Source of the DNA: Megaustenia siamemsis
Lineage: Eukaryota; Mollusca; Gastropoda; Stylommatophora; Ariophantidae
Direction of reading: 5' to 3'
Assembly (NCBI GenBank): GCA_032433765.1
Contig: JAVIAB010000008.1
Coordinates: 45,879,106-45,943,105 of the forward strand
DNA: 64,000 nt
Position 1 is the first letter of the stretch, and each line of letters starts with the position of its first letter. Position numbers and translations under genes: made by a program. Shown here piece after piece: positions 22,558-33,150 of this stretch. Below the pieces are notes generated by a model that worked only from the letters and a program-made list of their open reading frames with translations, was not told the DNA's origin and did no database searches.

Positions 22558-22788
22558 GTAAGTGTTATCTTAGTTCTTTAATATTATAGTATGATACTTT
22601 AGTAGCGTATTTTCGATAAGTTGCTTTTTTAGTATCCATGTTTTATTTTTGTAACCTAATTTCGCTAGTTTGTGAATCTCATTGTTTACTTTTATTATTT
22701 TCTTCTCTTGTAATGTTTACTGTTCTTTAGTTGTAATGTTTACTGTTCTTTATTCTTTAGTTGTAATGTTTCAATTTCTTTTCTACAG
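22558..22788 (+). other. predicted 5' leader intron, right arm (231 bp)
   Basis: Donor GTAAGTG at 22558 and acceptor TTTCTTTTCTACAG ending at 22788, with the polymerase ATG as the next base. The strong polypyrimidine tract and position support splicing. No branch-point call was attempted. Confidence 0.6.
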
Positions 22789-25700
22789 ATGTCTAACACT
22801 TGTCATCTCTGCTCCAAAACTTTCACCCGGAGCCGGGACATAAAACGACACGTTGCTAGTGTACATGTGCGTCAGGAATACAAATGTGCTGTTTGTGAAC
22901 GAATTTATAATAGAGCAGACAATCTTGCCAAACATATTAAGACAGAGCATTCGGTATCTCTTGTATCAGTAGTTCCTGTATCACCAGCACGTCCACAAGT
23001 ATCGACAACCTCACGCAAGCGGGCAGTAAAGAGTTCGACTCAAGAGCCCTCAAAGAGACCAAGACTTAATGAAATAGACTCTTTAAATAAGTTACCTCAA
23101 GATATTAGGAAGATATATAAGAACAACTGGTTAGCAATTAGAACACATGAACGTAGGAACAAATACATGGAGACGTACACTATATTTCATCAGCCTGATA
23201 CTCCTATAGATTGGAAGACTCTTGTAACCCCAATCTTCCAAGTCCAGAAAAAGCGTTTCAAGGTGAATTATAGTCATCATCTAGTTTTAAGACATAGAGA
23301 GACACAGGGGCTGCGTTACTTTCACGCAAGCTCAAATAACGCGACAGGGTTAGACAAACCCTTGTTAGTTAACAACAGAAATGATTTTGAAACGTTTATC
23401 GATAGATTAAATGAAAGTGATATATTAGGTTATGCAGATAAAAATAGGGAGACAACCAAATACACTTTGGAAGCCTTAGTCAGTACGAGTGTTTATATTT
23501 ATAAACTTCAAGATTATCCTATAGGGTGTCTGATAGATATCCCAACATACATTGCTTCGAACCATGGGATTAATACCATTCAAAACGACTCCAATTCTAA
23601 AGTTTACAAGGATAATCTCTGTTTCTTCCGTTGTCTAGCTGTCCATCGAGGGACTCCACTTAATAATGTTAGGAAGGCGTCGAGACTACTTTTCAAACAG
23701 TTTTACCCCTCTCTAATGTTAAGTAACTTTCCCGGTGTAACTCTTGCTGAAATGTCTCTCTTAGAAAATTGTTTTTCAGTAAACATAGATATTTTTGAGT
23801 TTGATTCTGAACGAGCCTTGCGTATTGTCCTGAGAAGCGGCAGTAGTTATAGTGAAACTCTCCGTCTTTTACTTTACAAAAACCATTTCTTTTATATAAA
23901 CGATCTTTCTAGGGCTAGTAAAAGTTTTTCTTGTGGAAAATGTGGGAAATTGTGGAAAAAGTTTGGGCGTATGGATAGGCACGAAAAAACTTGCAATGGG
24001 GATATGACTGTAGAGACATATAAGGGTGGAGTTTACTCATCACCTGAAAGTGTATGGGACGCGATCAGTGCTGAAGGGATAAGTACTCCAGAGTCTTTTA
24101 TTTACCCGTTCAGGGCGACATTCGATTATGAATGTTATTTTGATAGTAGGAATGTTCCCCGAGAGACGCACTCGACTACCTTTGTAGCTAAACACGTCCC
24201 CCTCTCCTGCTCTATAGCATCAAATGTCCCCGGGTGGGAGGGACCAATATGCTTCATAACGAAGGGTGACCCACAGGTTTTAGTTAGTCAGATGGTTGAT
24301 TACCTCACTGGTATCGCTGATACGGCATACTCGTTGTTGCGAGATCGGTTTGACAGTATTTTTACTCAACTCCATGAACTGAACAAACACAAGCTAATAG
24401 CTAAGTTTGATGAATATTTAAAAGAGCTTCCAGTAATAGGGTTTAACCCGGGGAAATATGACATCAACGTCATTAAACCTTATTTAATAAAGCACTTCAT
24501 GGATGCCACTGCACAAGTGGGCGAAGAAGAAGAAGACGAGGAAGACGAAGAAGAAGAAGCTGATGTTATCGAAGAAGAGGAAGATAAAATGGAAGTAGCC
24601 TACAAAGTACCAAAACCGTTCACGTTTATAGTTAAAAGAAACAATAACTTTATGTGTATTGCAACGCAGAAGTTAAAGTTCCTAGATATAATAAATTATC
24701 TAGCACCAGGTTTTAGTTATAGCAAGTACTTGGCAGCTTACAAGATTAGCGAGACAAAGGGTTACTTTTGTTATGAATATATAGACGACCGCCAAAAGTT
24801 GAATGAGACGCAGTTACCCCCACACGAAGCGTTCTTTTCCAAACTAAAAAATGTCAATATTTCCAAGGAGGAGTACGCTCTGTGTAAAAAGGTCTGGAAG
24901 GACAATAAGATGACGACCCTTAGGGACTTTTTGGTGCGGTATAATAACAAAGATGTGGTCCCCTTCTTAGACGCATTAGAGCAACAGGTTCGCTTTTATG
25001 GGAAGCGGGGTGTGGACTGTTTTAAAGACGCCATTTCGGTTCCGGGTGTTTGTTTAAAGTATCTTTTTAAGACCGTTGATAGGGGTGTAATGTTTAGTTT
25101 ATGTTCGAGCAAACAGGCTAGTCTACACACAATGATTAGAGATAATATTGTTGGGGGTCCCTCTATAATTTTTCATAGGTATCATGAGGTAGGGAAAACT
25201 TTTATTAGGGGCGGAAAGCTAGTCCGATCCATCCAAGGTTACGATGCCAATGCGTTGTATCTTTGGGCCCTGATGAACCCAATGCCAACAGATTATCCAA
25301 TTATTAGAAGAATGGAGACTGGGTTTAGGGTCGAAAAAGATAACTATTATGTCCAACAAAGTAGAGAGTGGCTAACGTGGGTCGCTCGCCAAAAAGGGGT
25401 GGAGTTGAAAACTCAGTTTAACGGGCGGGAGTTTCGGTTAGGTGCTAGAAACATCCCTGTGGATGGGTGGGATAAATCCAAAAGAATAGGCTACAATTTT
25501 CATGGTTGTCTGTACCATGGTCACAAAGACTGTCCCCTCACCAAAGATAAAGATAGAAACCCTGTTAATAATAAGCCCTTGTTCGAGCTGTTTGAAAATA
25601 CATGTGAGATACACACCTACCTAACCGAGGAGGTCAAAGTTCCCGTAGAAGTTATGTGGGAATGTGAGTGGCAGGCTCTGAAAAAGTCTGACCCAACCAT

Positions 25701-26972
25701 TAGGGGTTTCCTTTCTAAAGCCATCCCTCGAGCTAGACCCTCTTACTCTAAAGAAGGGCTCCCTCTCAGTGATAAACAGATTCTGAGTTCTGTTTCAGAT
25801 GGGACGTGTTTTGGTTTAGTTGAATGTGACCTACACGTCCCCGACCGCCTGAAGGAACATTTCCGTGAGATGACTCCAATTTTCAAAAATATTGGCGTCA
25901 CGCGTGATGATATTGGCCCGTTTATGGGTGAATATGCCCTCAAACATAACTTGTTGTCAACCCCTCGTCGCACCCTAATCGGTAGTTATGTCGGGGAAAA
26001 AATTTTGTTGGCAACACCACTGTTAAAATGGTATTTAGACCACGGATTGGAGGTAACAAAAATTTATCAAGTGATAGAATATCAACCGTCTAGTTGTTTT
26101 AAAAGTTTGGCGAAATGGTTTCTGACGCTAGGAGGGCTGGTGATCTAGACGAAAGTCAATCTATAGTAAGCGATACGATGAAGCTCTTAGGAAACTCAGC
26201 CTACGGGAAGACTCTAACCAATAAGGCCAAACATAGCGCTATTTCGTACGTTCAGGGGGATGAGATATCGAAAATGATTAATAGTTCCCGGTTTAAAAAG
26301 ATGACTGAAATAGGGGAGGATCTTTTTGAAGTTGCGATGGAGAAAAAGAAAACTGTTTGGGACTTACCCCTACAAATCGGTTTCTTCGTCTATCAATATG
26401 CAAAACTTCGTATGTTAGATTTTTATTTCGAGTTCTTAGATAAGTTTGTAGATAAGTCCAACTTTCAGTTATGTGAAACAGATACTGATAGTTTATACCT
26501 GGCTTTAAGTGCCCCTAAGTTAGAGAACATAGTTAAGTCAGGTCTGCGGGATGAGTTTAATAGTGTATATAAAGACTGGTTTCCTGCCGAGTTTTGCGAT
26601 GAACATACTAGCAAGACAGAGTGTATAAACTGTAAGGGTGTTAAAGCGTACACCAAGCGAACGCCCGGTCTTTTTAAACTAGAGTACGAAGGGACAGCTC
26701 TTGTTAGCTTATGTAGTAAGACGTACCATTGTAGTGGGGATTATGATAAAATCAGTTGTAAGGGGTTAAGTAAGCAACACAACAAACTAGATAAAGATAT
26801 GTTTTTAGAGGTTCTCGCTACGCAAAAGGCCAAGGGTGGGAAAAATGTAGGATTCAAAGTCTTAAATAATTCCATATTTTCCTACAGTCAAACAAGAAAT
26901 GCTCTTTCCTATTTCTATATAAAAAGAAATGTAGCTGATGACAACGTCTCGACTACGCCTCTAGATATTTAA
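22789..26972 (+). pseudogene. polB: family B DNA polymerase, right-arm copy, one frameshift
   Basis: An open frame runs from ATG 22789 for 1,119 residues, leaves frame at an A4 run (26101-26104; five As in the left arm), and the rest lies at 26115-26972. Order of parts: two C2H2 fingers (5-26, 33-54); basic stretch (about 75-92); OTU-like Cys278 and a possible partner His366; zinc motif (382-402); Exo I D446/E448; Exo II N553 to D558; acidic run (579-600); Exo III Y718/D722; motif A D819; Vsr-like FHGCLYHGHKDC (904-915); MWECEW (956-961). After the break come motif B KLLGNSAYG, motif C DTDS (26481-26492), a Cys/His cluster and LFKLEYEG. This is the layout of a proofreading, probably protein-primed replicative polymerase. 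The span (about 1,394 codons) suits Polinton polymerases. Confidence 0.9.
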
Positions 26973-27076
26973 CTCTTTACACTACCAGCTTAGACTGACC
27001 AACGATCTCTAACAGTTTCACCCTTATGCTTCATTTATGGTACAACGCTAAGCAGACACCCAACTACATAGCTATA

Positions 27077-27186
27077 AATAAATGTTATCCTTGTACTATA
27101 TATTTACTTCGTGTACTAAATATTTTTGTAATGATATATAATATTCACTGTATGTTATACACCTATTGAGATAATAAAAGAATAAA
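27077..27186 (+). promoter_or_regulatory. poly(A) signals, right arm
   Basis: AATAAA at 27077-27082 and 27181-27186, about 105 and 210 bp beyond the polymerase stop codon. The second is mirrored at 16376-16381. Confidence 0.55.
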
Positions 27187-27391
27187 ATATATCTTTGTCT
27201 TCTGTTTTATATTGATCGTTTTTTCATTGATGTTGTATAATCTACTAACCTATCACTATCGAGCAAGTACATGAAGAACGCCAAAGTCAGCACAAAGCAG
27301 ACATAAACAGGTCACTTCCGGGGTCACCGGGACTAGAGGTCAACATCCCGACACGAGCAGTCATGGTTAACTCCCCTTGTCTCTCGTGTAC

Positions 27392-27405
27392 ATTTCGCGC
27401 GAAAT
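27392..27405. repeat. arm-specific short inverted repeat, right version
   Basis: ATTTCGCGCGAAAT is a perfect 14-bp dyad. It replaces an unrelated 14-bp dyad-bearing segment at the mirror position in the left arm (16157-16170), while the flanks are nearly identical. Confidence 0.75.
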
Positions 27406-27471
27406 GCGCCTGCTATATATCTTTGTTAATTTACGCCACAATTCGGTCCAAATGGACCCTTGTATACTACT

Positions 27472-27477
27472 TGGGAA
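27472..27477. repeat. right 6-bp target site duplication
   Basis: TGGGAA follows the terminus GTATACTACT and matches 16085-16090. Confidence 0.8.
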
Positions 27478-28340
27478 CCCATATATCAATAGTCTCGACC
27501 CTTCGCAATATACTCGTTTGTCAATGTTTAATATTTAAAGTAATTAATCTCTCTCTCTGCGATCAGGACTCAATCAGAGTAGGACTCCAGGCTCACGCAC
27601 GAAGACAGCTGTCTGTTTAAGCCTGTTAAATCCACTCCGCTTGAATCCCTGTTAAAACGTTGCACTGTGTTCTGCGTCAGTGGCCCAGTGCATCCGATTT
27701 CAGCCAGCATTTTGTCCAGGTTTGCTTTCCTTAGCCTTTGATTGTCCCCAATCTTCCTGCAAGGCAGCAGATGATATTTTATGTAGGGGGATTCTGCCCT
27801 TAGATGGTCGGCCCTCCCAGGTTTACGAGCACCATCTGCCCGAGTCACAAAAAGGTGGCTAACACAGACATGCGGCTTGTAATATGAGGAAACCGCAACA
27901 AGGAACACCCTTCATGCACAGCCTCCAAATGTTCCCGCCGTCTATCCCCATTTGCCGGTAAGTCACGTCCTCTTGAAAATGATGATCGTCGTAGCACCTG
28001 ATGATGTTAGGACATCGTTGATGACTCCAGTTCCGAACATACAGACACACAGTCAGTCGTCAAATTATCCCCGTCGCACATCAAACAGCAAACCGTAAGA
28101 TTTGCGCACGGCCGGTTTAGGGAACCATTACGATGACGTAGCACACAACAATGTCGCCGAGCACATAATCAGGCTCCCTTTAGATTTCTGTCTGATTACT
28201 CTAGTGTAAGCAGTCCACGACGAACAAAACACCAAGCAACTTCCCCAAAGAGACAAAACTGCAGCTGATGAAGTAGTTTACATTAATGTTTAACATGGAA
28301 ATAACTTGCGTCAAAGAATTCCAGCAACAATGTAATCAAT
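27478..28340. other. unassigned spacer
   Basis: Slightly less AT-rich than its surroundings. Short minus-strand frames at 27570-27908 and 27859-28050 contain no motif I can name. They could be a decayed mobile element, but I cannot support that. Confidence 0.4.
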
Positions 28341-28344
28341 CAAT

Positions 28345-28790
28345 CATTCAAAGCCCTATGTCCCTTTTTTTTTGAGCTTTGACCATGGATACGGTCTCTC
28401 GATCATCCCTATTCTTGGGCATTCCCATTAACTTCCTTACAATGAAAGTCATAATTGAGGTAAGCGCGCATATGCTTCCTCTTCTTTCCTTGCTAGTTTG
28501 CCTTTCAGCCTCGAGGGGAGATATAATTTGCGGTCTTTTACTCTTCTGTTCGTCTCTGCTGCTGTTAAGTTTCCTAGTGCTTCTAATCCATCCATCTTTT
28601 TCGTGGTCGACCATTGGGTCTGGTATTCTAACAACGTTAGTTAGATGAAGGCTCGTTGTGTTGTGTTTTGATCTTTCTGCCTTGTCACGTGGCCAAACCA
28701 TTTTATCTGTTTCCTTATATATTCTTTGGCGGGGGCTATTCCTATCTTTTTTTTTCTCAGTTCTTCATTTCTGATCTTAGCACTCAGACT
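28345..28790 (-). pseudogene. LINE RT C-terminal tail, family D
   Basis: The minus-strand frame (28348-28701) reads MVWPRDKAERSKHNTTSLHL, then VVRIPDPMVDHEKDG, then a Lys/Arg/Glu-rich end. It looks like a post-RT tail. The same sequence recurs, more decayed, at 45400-45690. Family assignment is by shared repeat and general tail character. Confidence 0.5.
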
Positions 28791-28840
28791 GTTTCATGTC
28801 ATTCGTCTAACACATTTCATCTCAGTAGAGGTTATATATA

Positions 28841-28843
<3 letters not shown>

Positions 28844-28894
<51 letters not shown>
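28844..28894. repeat. AT microsatellite
   Basis: An uninterrupted (AT)n run. Confidence 0.95.
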
Positions 28895-28896
<2 letters not shown>

Positions 28897-29123
28897 CACA
28901 TACTGAATATATAAAATATAAAATACTATGACTGAGAGGGGGTCTCAAGCGCCTCAAAACGGAGCAATAGAGTTCAAAGTTGACGGCGTGCCAGGAGAAG
29001 CAAGTTCAAGGTGAATGACGTTCATGACGTCGACAAAAGTTGATGAGCCACAGTTTTTTCTTGTACCCTGGTCCGACGCTCAATTTGTGTGTATTGGTGT
29101 TTCAAATGCCTGGTTCCTTGTAT

Positions 29124-29382
29124 AAAGTAAAAAGCCCCCGTCACGCCAAGTGGCGTATAGGGAATACGAGTATGGTGTTAATGATCATAAATTTAACTAA
29201 CCTTCAGCACATGATTTTTGCGGTAATTTGGTCGGTATTACGCCCGTGCCGCTTTACTTTCCCAGAAATAATCCGGTACTTATTTTAGGCTGGGTGAACT
29301 CGGAAGCCGGCTGTTCAGATCGAACCCTACCTCTTGTCCTTTGTCCATGTCCAGTTCACTAACCACTGAGCTACATCGGCTG
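29124..29382 (-). mobile_element. SINE-1 copy with 12-bp target duplication
   Basis: Minus-strand SINE-1. The head has TAGCTCAGTGGTTAGTGAAC, a B box near GGTTCGATC and GGCTTCCGAGTTCACCCAGC. The body has CTGGGAAAGTAAAGCGGCAC and the 3' end runs into CTTTTTACTT. GGTTCCTTGTAT flanks it at 29112-29123 and 29383-29394, so the full insertion is 259 bp. The element is a single-headed SINE. Confidence 0.9.
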
Positions 29383-29394
29383 GGTTCCTTGTAT

Positions 29395-30278
29395 GCTCTA
29401 CAACATATGTTGTTCACCTTAACTTTGCATTTTCCATTGAGTATTTATTATAATCCTTCCGAATTATTTGACATTTTATGAAATATGTGCTTTTTAGACT
29501 TCAATTTTCAATGAAAATGTATGCTTCCATTTATCTCCCACCCCCTTTTTTCAACTAAAAAACACGCGCACACACACATACACACGTACGCACACACACT
29601 CGCACAACGTGTTGTAAAAATCCAATAGAAAAGTCTAGTCTGAGAAATTTCTGGAATATTGAAGATTTAATCACATCACAATATGAATCACAGACACTGA
29701 GAGTAATATAGTAATAACAGTAATACAAATATGACATCTATTTACAGTGACGTCAAAGTAGTCAAAATAACACAATTAGGCCATTTGAGATTAATTCAGT
29801 CTAATTCAAACATCAGACACAGGGGGATTGTTTAGGGAGTAGAAAGGGAGAGAGAGAGAAGGAGTAGAGAGAGATAGAGAAAGAGCAGGGGAATTGCCTT
29901 ACAGAAAGCTTATCAACACCTATGTTCGAACAAAAAAAACTGACAAATTCGATGTGATTTCTTCAAACTGATGACCAGACTATGTTGCCCGCTGATTATC
30001 TTCCGGCTGTTGGACACTGATGACATATTTAATAACAAAAGTGATAAATTAGCAAATAAACCATGGCAATTGATCGATAACAAATGGTCGATCATTGCAA
30101 TGAGGAAATGGCTACAGTGAACATATGTAAATGAGAGCAGGAATTATTCATTGTTTAAAAAAAAAAAAATAATAAAAGTATCAGATGGATTGTTCAAACA
30201 AGTGGATATTATTGACATGAGGAGAGAGATAGATGATACACTAGTTACAGATGTCAGAAAAATGTACCTGGTGTGTAC

Positions 30279-30319
<41 letters not shown>

Positions 30320-31230
30320 GATGAACAAGAGAAAAAATGGGCGTGGATGTAAAGTAAAAAGGTTGTAATGAGAAATGGATTCAAAGGGCATAATATTGAA
30401 CAAAAAATATTGATATAACTACTATAATAAAATCTGGACGTAAATAATATAATAAAAAACATGGATGTAACGGATAAGAAGAAAAGTTGATACAATTTAC
30501 TTTTACCATAAAAAATGGATGCCATGTTCATAATTATAAAAATGTGTTGGACACCTGGAAGAAATCTGATTTGACGTCCGTGGTGTATTTCTTTGTTTAT
30601 TGCTATCACCTGCACTAAAGTTTTCCACATGGAGCTGCCTGTTCCTTGTTTATGTCAATATATATATATCTATTGTAGAAATATTAAATGCTTTATTGAT
30701 GTGAGTCATGTATTGACAAACAATTCAGGATATTATTTGCAGAAAAGATAAGAGAGATGCTACATTTAGTTATTTATATTTACTTATGACAAAGACAGTA
30801 CATACAGCAGAAATCACAATTCCCATACTTGCATCTTGTAAGGGGTTCCCTTAATTTGTTAGGTTTTTTTTTTGTTTTTTTTTTGCAAAATGATTGGAAG
30901 CCATACAGGGAAATTTGTATTGTTAAGCAAATATAACTTCCAGTACATTTTTTTTGTCTTTAAATAAAAGTAAATCTACACATAACATTTTATGAAAATA
31001 GAACATATGCAGAATTGTGAAAATAGCATTGCACCTTTCAAATAGCACCAAGTATCTAATAGTTAATTAAGTTTAAGCAAACCTACATTTGAAATAACTG
31101 TAAATACTGAAGCAAAACACTCTTCATGGAAACACATAACCAATAAAAATACAGTTTTCTATCAAATTTTATTGACAATTGTTGTTTATATTAATCTATA
31201 TAAGAAGGTGTTGGAAATACTTCAGTCATA
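29395..31230. other. AT-rich unassigned region
   Basis: No gene found. It holds a short CA microsatellite (29563-29606), a GA-rich stretch (29845-29890) and a poly(A) run (30281-30318). Confidence 0.55.
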
Positions 31231-31234
31231 TCCT

Positions 31235-31400
31235 CATATTTAATGAAGAAAAACCATCTGGTAAAAGAAAACAAGGAAGACTAAGAGAATTGCTAACCAG
31301 AACAACTACAAGGGGAGACTCAACCATGGAACTGTGAAAGAACCAAGACCTACAAGAACTAACAGCAAATCTTCAATTTTAAAGAATTTTGACTTCAGCC
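31235..31400 (+). pseudogene. short LINE RT tail fragment
   Basis: The frame around 31255-31330 reads GKRKQGRLRELLTRTT, matching the basic post-RT tail pattern (GKRKRGRPRETLRRT in the copy at 42232). It is heavily decayed. Confidence 0.5.
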
Positions 31401-31444
31401 TTACGTGCCATCTTCAGCCTAAGAGGAAAATACAAATGAATAAT

Positions 31445-31744
31445 CTACAAGATATAATTTGAGGTTGAAAGGATTGTTGTTTGCCAAGGAGGAGGCAAAA
31501 GAAATTGACATGTAAAGTTCTCTTTTTTTCCCATCAGCAAGACATTGTTTGGTCTAGTGTACAGATTTGTCAACAAAATATATGGAAGATATGGCTTCCC
31601 ATGTCTCATTGCTAGATCTAGCTTCCAGACCCACTGTTGAGCTGCTGCATTTACTGTTCTCTCTTTCTTCACTTCCTCTTGTACCCTTTCAGGTGTTGAG
31701 GGAAATGCAGTTCTGATTCTTGCCCTTTTAGTGGCTTCAATCAT
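31445..31744 (-). other. unrecognised 99-codon open frame
   Basis: A minus-strand frame begins MIEATKRARIRTAFPST, with a Lys/Glu-rich middle. It sits between two LINE tail fragments and is more likely a piece of a mobile element than a gene. No domain is recognisable. Confidence 0.3.
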
Positions 31745-31751
31745 TGTAAAT

Positions 31752-31862
31752 TGATGTTGTTGTAGTGTTTCTTTGATGTTGTTGTAGTGTTTCTTTGGTG
31801 TTGTTGTAGTGTTTCTTTGGTGTTGTTGTAGTGTTTCTTTGATATTGTTGTAGTGTTTCTCT
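31752..31862. repeat. 22-bp minisatellite, five units
   Basis: Unit GTTGTTGTAGTGTTTCTTTG plus a dinucleotide that varies (AT/GT). Confidence 0.9.
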
Positions 31863-32010
31863 ATGTTGGCTGTCCATCTTACTCTGGGACTGATTCTTGC
31901 TCTTCTCCTTTCTGATCATTTATGTAATACATCATATGCTTTGTATGGTAATGTATCACGAGGCATCCTTCCTACATGGGCTAACCAGTTTATTTGTTGT
32001 TACCGTTGCT
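31862..32010 (-). pseudogene. LINE RT tail fragment
   Basis: On the minus strand the frame reads LAHVGRMPRDTLPYKAYDVL, a stop, then RRRARISPRVRWTANI. This is the usual LINE tail arrangement: HV-x-RM, then a GRPR-x-RW-like box. One in-frame stop is visible. Confidence 0.65.
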
Positions 32011-32049
32011 TAGAATTGGTTCAATGCCTGCTCTCTCTCTTAAAAATGT

Positions 32050-32925
32050 GATTCTAACAGGAATATACTCCATCAATTTCATGAGCAGGGTATTGATCAG
32101 GCCCAGCAAGCCAATAAGGGAGTGATGCTGCTTATATTTTTAAATAAATGCTACAAAATTTCAAATAAGAAGATTGCTGTATTAGCTGTTAAGAAATGAA
32201 ATAAAGAAATATTGTAGGAAGACATTACAAACACAACAGTAACTACATTAAACAGAAGGTAAACAACAATTATTGAACATTATCTCTGGAAGGAAAAATC
32301 AGGGGTAATTTATTTTACATCTGGAAAAAGAGACAAAGAGAACAGAGAGAAAGGAATGAGTAATTTTCAAAGTTTATCCCTTGGTGGAGAAATAAAAGCA
32401 TCTGGTTAGGCCTACTACAAAGATGAAAACGTTCAGAAAACATTTAATTATTAGTACCATATTAGATGATGGGAAAGGAAAATGAGTTAGTAATCTAATT
32501 GATAAATACGATGCAAGGTGATGAAAAAATATATTTACCATTTCACAATGTTATATTTCATCATCCTCTTACGACAACTACAGCAACACATGTGCATGAA
32601 TGAAACACCAGCCATGCACAAAAGAAATTAAGCTTTGATAGTTGCTCTTTCTATTCCAGTATAACATGTCACATTATTCCAATTCATTACAACAATACGA
32701 CATTGTGAAACTATCAAAATATCACATCTTTGAGTCTGAAGTATTCTTCATCTTCTTCTTTATCATTCACACATTAAGTAGGCATGGATGCATTGTGTTT
32801 ACAGCAAACTGTGATATCTGTGCATTTCAGCCCAAGCATTCATCTTCAGCATGAATATTTCTAATTGTTGAACAATTTCATCTTGGAGGCGGCCATTCTG
32901 ACATACCTTTTTTAAAATTTAACTG
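32050..32925. other. AT-rich unassigned region
   Basis: No coding or repeat signal recognised. Confidence 0.5.
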
Positions 32926-33150
32926 ACAATGATTCTTTAATGTGTACAGAGTGTACACAACACCACCATTCTGTTGTTTCTGCTGTCCTAGATGGCTAGA
33001 CAATGATTCTTTAATGTGTACAGAGTGTACACAACACCACCATTCTGTTGTTTCTGCTGTCCTAGATGGCTAGACAATGATTCTTTAATGTGTACAGAGT
33101 GTACACAACACCAGCATTCTGTTGTTTGTTCCACTGCTGTCCAAGATGGC
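32926..33150. repeat. ~75-bp tandem repeat, three units
   Basis: Units contain GACAATGATTCTTTAATGTG, TACAGAGTGTACACAACACC and CTGCTGTCCTAGATGGCTA. The last bases, GATGGCTAGACAATG, are also the core of the 37-bp array that follows. Confidence 0.92.

Larger units (their letters stand above)
16091..27471. mobile_element. palindromic Polinton-like element encoding only a family B DNA polymerase, twice
   Basis: The 11,381-bp element has mirror-image termini (AGTAGTATAC and GTATACTACT) inside a 6-bp direct repeat, TGGGAA. The left arm (16091-21801) and right arm (21900-27471) are near-identical inverted copies. Polymerase stop codons are each 499 bp from the outer end. The two coding spans differ by 3 bp, explained by three homopolymer changes. 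The arms differ otherwise by one ~135-bp repeat unit near the axis and scattered substitutions. Each arm has a TATA box, a leader intron, the polymerase gene and a poly(A) signal. I see no integrase, capsid, protease or packaging ATPase. Polintons normally encode these, so movement would need an integrase in trans. An arm-long terminal repeat is far beyond the usual hundreds of bases. Confidence 0.88.

Noticed and set aside
16091..27471. Assembly fold-back artefact producing the palindrome
   Set aside because: Not fully excluded. The arms differ by substitutions, a repeat-unit count and a 14-bp patch, there is an asymmetric 98-bp centre, and different flanks carry a shared 6-bp duplication. 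A read-level fold-back would give identical arms and no target duplication.
16091..27471. A full Polinton with integrase, capsid or protease genes
   Set aside because: I looked for reading frames of those genes in both arms and the centre. Only the polymerase is present.
27570..28050. Possible protein gene on the minus strand
   Set aside because: The frames are short and overlapping, and show no family motif or splice logic.
31445..31744. Small host gene (99 codons)
   Set aside because: It lies between LINE tail fragments and has no recognisable domain, so it is kept only as an unrecognised frame.
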